The translations under genes were made by a program, and so were the position numbers. Below the pieces are notes generated by a model. It was not told the DNA's origin. It searched no databases and saw nothing but the letters and a program-made list of their open reading frames with translations. From NCBI GenBank assembly GCA_000961725.1, contig LADS01000060.1, forward strand, positions 1-64,000: a DNA stretch of 64,000 nucleotides, read 5' to 3'. The DNA comes from Desulfobulbaceae bacterium BRH_c16a (GTDB taxonomy: Bacteria > Desulfobacterota > Desulfobulbia > Desulfobulbales > Desulfocapsaceae). This document shows positions 61,990 to 64,000 of the stretch, in pieces. Numbering within the stretch: the first letter of the stretch is position 1; every line of letters begins with the position of its first letter.

Positions 61990-64000
61990 ATGGAAGAGAG
62001 AATGATCGACACATTCTGGGTAGTGATTGCCGCAACCCTGGTTTTTCTCATGCAACCCGGATTCATGTGCCTGGAATCGGGACTGACCAGATCAAAAAAT
62101 TCCATCAACGTAGCAGTTAAAAATCTTGCGGATTTCATTCTCTCCGTCCTTCTCTTCTGGGCTCTGGGGTATGGATTGATGTTCGGTGCGTCGCATGCCG
62201 GGATAGTCGGAACCACCCATTTTTCCACCGACTTCGGCGAGGATTATCGACTGGCCACATTTTTCTTTTTTCAGATGATGTTCTGCGGTACCGCCACAAC
62301 CATCTTTTCCGGGGCGGTGGCGGAGAGGATGAAGTTTTCTTCATACCTCATAGTCGTGCTGCTGCTTTCAACTGCGATCTATCCCCTGTTCGGGCATTGG
62401 GCCTGGAATGGTTTCGACCGTGGCACCCCCTCCGGGTGGCTGGGGAGCAACGGCTTCGTCGATTTTGCCGGTTCCACCGTGGTTCACAGCGTCGGCGGCT
62501 GGGTCGCTCTTGCCGTATTGCTGATTATCGGCCCACGAATGCACCGGTTCGGCAAGGATTGCAGTTTTTACGGCTTCAGCGGCAGCAACCTTCCCCTCTC
62601 GGTGCTAGGGACCCTTCTGCTGTGGATCGGCTGGATCGGGTTCAACGGCGGCAGCACCCTTGCCATGAACGGCAATGTCCCGCGAATAATCGCCTATACT
62701 ACACTTGCGGGCGCGGCCGGGGCTCTCGCCAACCTGTCGATCGGCTATTTTATTAACAGAGTGCCGAGAGTTCCCTTTCTCATTAACGGCTCACTGGGCG
62801 GCCTCGTCGCCATCACCGCCGGCTGTCACTGTGTCGATGCGATGGGTGCGGTGACCATCGGGGCTGTGGCCGGGGTGATCTGCTTTGCCACCGAGATCCT
62901 CCTTATTCGGGTCAAAATTGACGACGCCGTCGGCGCAGTTCCGGTACACCTCGCCTGTGGCATCTGGGGTACCCTGGCCGTAGCCCTGTTCGGCGCCCCC
63001 GAACTTATCGGCACCGGGCTTTCTCTTCCAGACCAGATCTTTGCTCAACTTAAAGGCATCCTGGCCGCCTTTCTCATCGCCTTTCTCCTGCCATTTACCG
63101 TCTTTCGCCAAATAAACAGGTTCTTCCCTTTTCGGGTCTCTGCCGAAGACGAACATAATGGTTTAAACTATTCCGAACACGGGGCGACGACCGAACTCAT
63201 CGAGCTCTGCCAGGCCATGGACAGGCAGGTGGAATCGCGCAACCTTTCGATGCGGATGCCGGTCGAACCTTTTACCGAAGTGGGGCTTATCGCCGCCCGC
63301 CACAACCAGATAATGGACTCCCTCGAAACAGCTTTGTCCCATACCGAGGCCGTAGTCAACCTGGCCAATGATGCAATCGTCACTTTTGTCCGGGACAGTC
63401 TGGAGATAATCAATATCAACCCAAGCGGCAGATTGATGTTCGGTTTTGCCGATGGTCGGCCCGGCGCCATGATCCGCCTGCCCGATCTCTTTGCGCGCTT
63501 CGATCACCGCAATGAGCAGATTCGGCTCTGGCGCGGCGAAACTATAGAAACCCTCGGCCGAAAGACGAGCGGTAATTCCTTTCCGATGCAGGCAGTCATC
63601 ACCGAAGCCGGCAGAGGAGAACACACTTTTTGCATCGGCACCTTCAGGGATATCACCGAACTGCGGGAGAGGGAGCGGTCACTGCGGGAATCGGAGCTGA
63701 GATACCGTGACTTGTTTGAAAATATCGGGGTGGCTACCATCATGATCGAGGCCGATGCCACTCTGGCAATGGTCAACCACGAGGCCGAACTCCTCTCCGG
63801 ATATTCCAAGCAGGAAATGGAACACACAATGACCTTTCCCGAGCTTCTGCCTGAGTCCGACACCGAACGGCTGCGCTATCACTCTTTGCGAAAAATACCT
63901 CCGCAAGGTGCGGCAAATTCATATGAGGGCAAGCTTCGAGACTGCAACGGCCGCATGATACCGGTGTATGTCAATGTCTCGGCAATACCCGGCACGGACC
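61990..64000 (+). CDS. Ammonium transporter fused to PAS sensor domains (3'-partial)
   Basis: At least 670 codons, still open at the window edge. Residues about 1-385 are an Amt domain: FMCLESGLTRSKNS, FDFAG-like VDFAGSTVVHSVGGW with the first pore His, and DDAVGAVPVHLACGIWG with the second. After a linker with a HAMP-like or coiled-coil stretch (ELCQAMDRQVESRNLSMRM) come two PAS domains (VNLANDAIVTFVRDSLEIIN; YRDLFENIGVATIMIEADAT). The output domain lies beyond the window; histidine kinase or diguanylate cyclase are both known in such fusions. It probably senses ammonium. The start is ATG 61990. Confidence 0.9.
   Translation, partial: MEERMIDTFWVVIAATLVFLMQPGFMCLESGLTRSKNSINVAVKNLADFILSVLLFWALGYGLMFGASHAGIVGTTHFSTDFGEDYRLATFFFFQMMFCGTATTIFSGAVAERMKFSSYLIVVLLLSTAIYPLFGHWAWNGFDRGTPSGWLGSNGFVDFAGSTVVHSVGGWVALAVLLIIGPRMHRFGKDCSFYGFSGSNLPLSVLGTLLLWIGWIGFNGGSTLAMNGNVPRIIAYTTLAGAAGALANLSIGYFINRVPRVPFLINGSLGGLVAITAGCHCVDAMGAVTIGAVAGVICFATEILLIRVKIDDAVGAVPVHLACGIWGTLAVALFGAPELIGTGLSLPDQIFAQLKGILAAFLIAFLLPFTVFRQINRFFPFRVSAEDEHNGLNYSEHGATTELIELCQAMDRQVESRNLSMRMPVEPFTEVGLIAARHNQIMDSLETALSHTEAVVNLANDAIVTFVRDSLEIININPSGRLMFGFADGRPGAMIRLPDLFARFDHRNEQIRLWRGETIETLGRKTSGNSFPMQAVITEAGRGEHTFCIGTFRDITELRERERSLRESELRYRDLFENIGVATIMIEADATLAMVNHEAELLSGYSKQEMEHTMTFPELLPESDTERLRYHSLRKIPPQGAANSYEGKLRDCNGRMIPVYVNVSAIPGTD

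Noticed and set aside
1..64000. CRISPR arrays, tRNA or rRNA genes, complete insertion sequences
   Set aside because: Looked for by eye on both strands; no regular spacer array, cloverleaf pattern or transposase gene was found.

Overview
The window looks like chromosome of a Gram-negative, probably anaerobic Desulfobacterota bacterium, most like the Desulfobulbales. This is an inference from gene content: a selenoprotein, indolepyruvate:ferredoxin oxidoreductase with aryl-CoA ligases, rubredoxin-type domains, a TRAP transporter and a sigma-54-type promoter. No rRNA, tRNA, CRISPR array or complete insertion sequence was seen.

Layout. (1) 1-9.2 kb: the 3' end of a giant RTX adhesin with nearly identical 525-bp repeats. 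Facing it is a LapB-type type I secretion operon (ABC exporter, HlyD adaptor, LuxR-type regulator). (2) 9.5-23.8 kb: a complete Tad/Flp pilus locus, led by an unusual winged-helix AAA+ ATPase, then flp pilin, cpaA, cpaB, cpaC, a small lipoprotein, tadE, tadG, cpaE, cpaF, tadB, tadC and two TPR lipoproteins. (3) 23.9-27.8 kb: an AT-rich stretch with a membrane methyltransferase, two glycosyltransferases and a hemolysin III homologue. (4) 27.9-29.0 kb: a decayed patch with REP-type palindromes, a Fic remnant and a twice-frameshifted HicB remnant. (5) 29.2-39.4 kb: a CbiMQO-type Ni/Co transporter, an SbmA/BacA-like protein, a 143-bp MITE with 10-bp target duplication, DUF3999/DUF2339 proteins, a flavin-binding protein, a radical SAM protein and RNase PH. 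(6) 39.8-46.9 kb: a TRAP transporter, universal stress protein, superoxide dismutase, gamma-glutamylcyclotransferase-like protein and a chemoreceptor. (7) 47.0-53.6 kb, minus strand: iorA-iorB-paaK-ACT-paaK-lysE-cupin, which fits oxidation of aromatic 2-oxoacids to aryl-CoA. (8) 54.0-57.8 kb: a CBS-ACT protein, a rubredoxin-like/DUF2231 protein, a flavoprotein and a selenocysteine-containing rhodanese-ferritin fusion. (9) 58.0-64.0 kb: a metallo-beta-lactamase-fold remnant, an M20 dipeptidase, two overlapping TetR genes behind an operator, a DUF2860 outer-membrane protein and an ammonium transporter fused to PAS domains that runs off the end.

The most striking item is the minus-strand gene at 56909-57751. 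An in-frame UGA sits exactly where a rhodanese has its catalytic cysteine. Twelve bases after the UGA a 7-bp perfect hairpin with a CGGGUA loop has the geometry of a bacterial SECIS element, and the frame then continues through a complete ferritin-like diiron domain. The next gene overlaps it by 4 nt and resembles the flavoprotein family sometimes fused to selenophosphate synthetase. Other accessory signals are the MITE carrying a REP-like hairpin, the HTH-only TetR, the Amt-PAS sensor behind a sigma-54-type promoter, and a CTAGGTAT motif shared by the two Tad-locus upstream regions.
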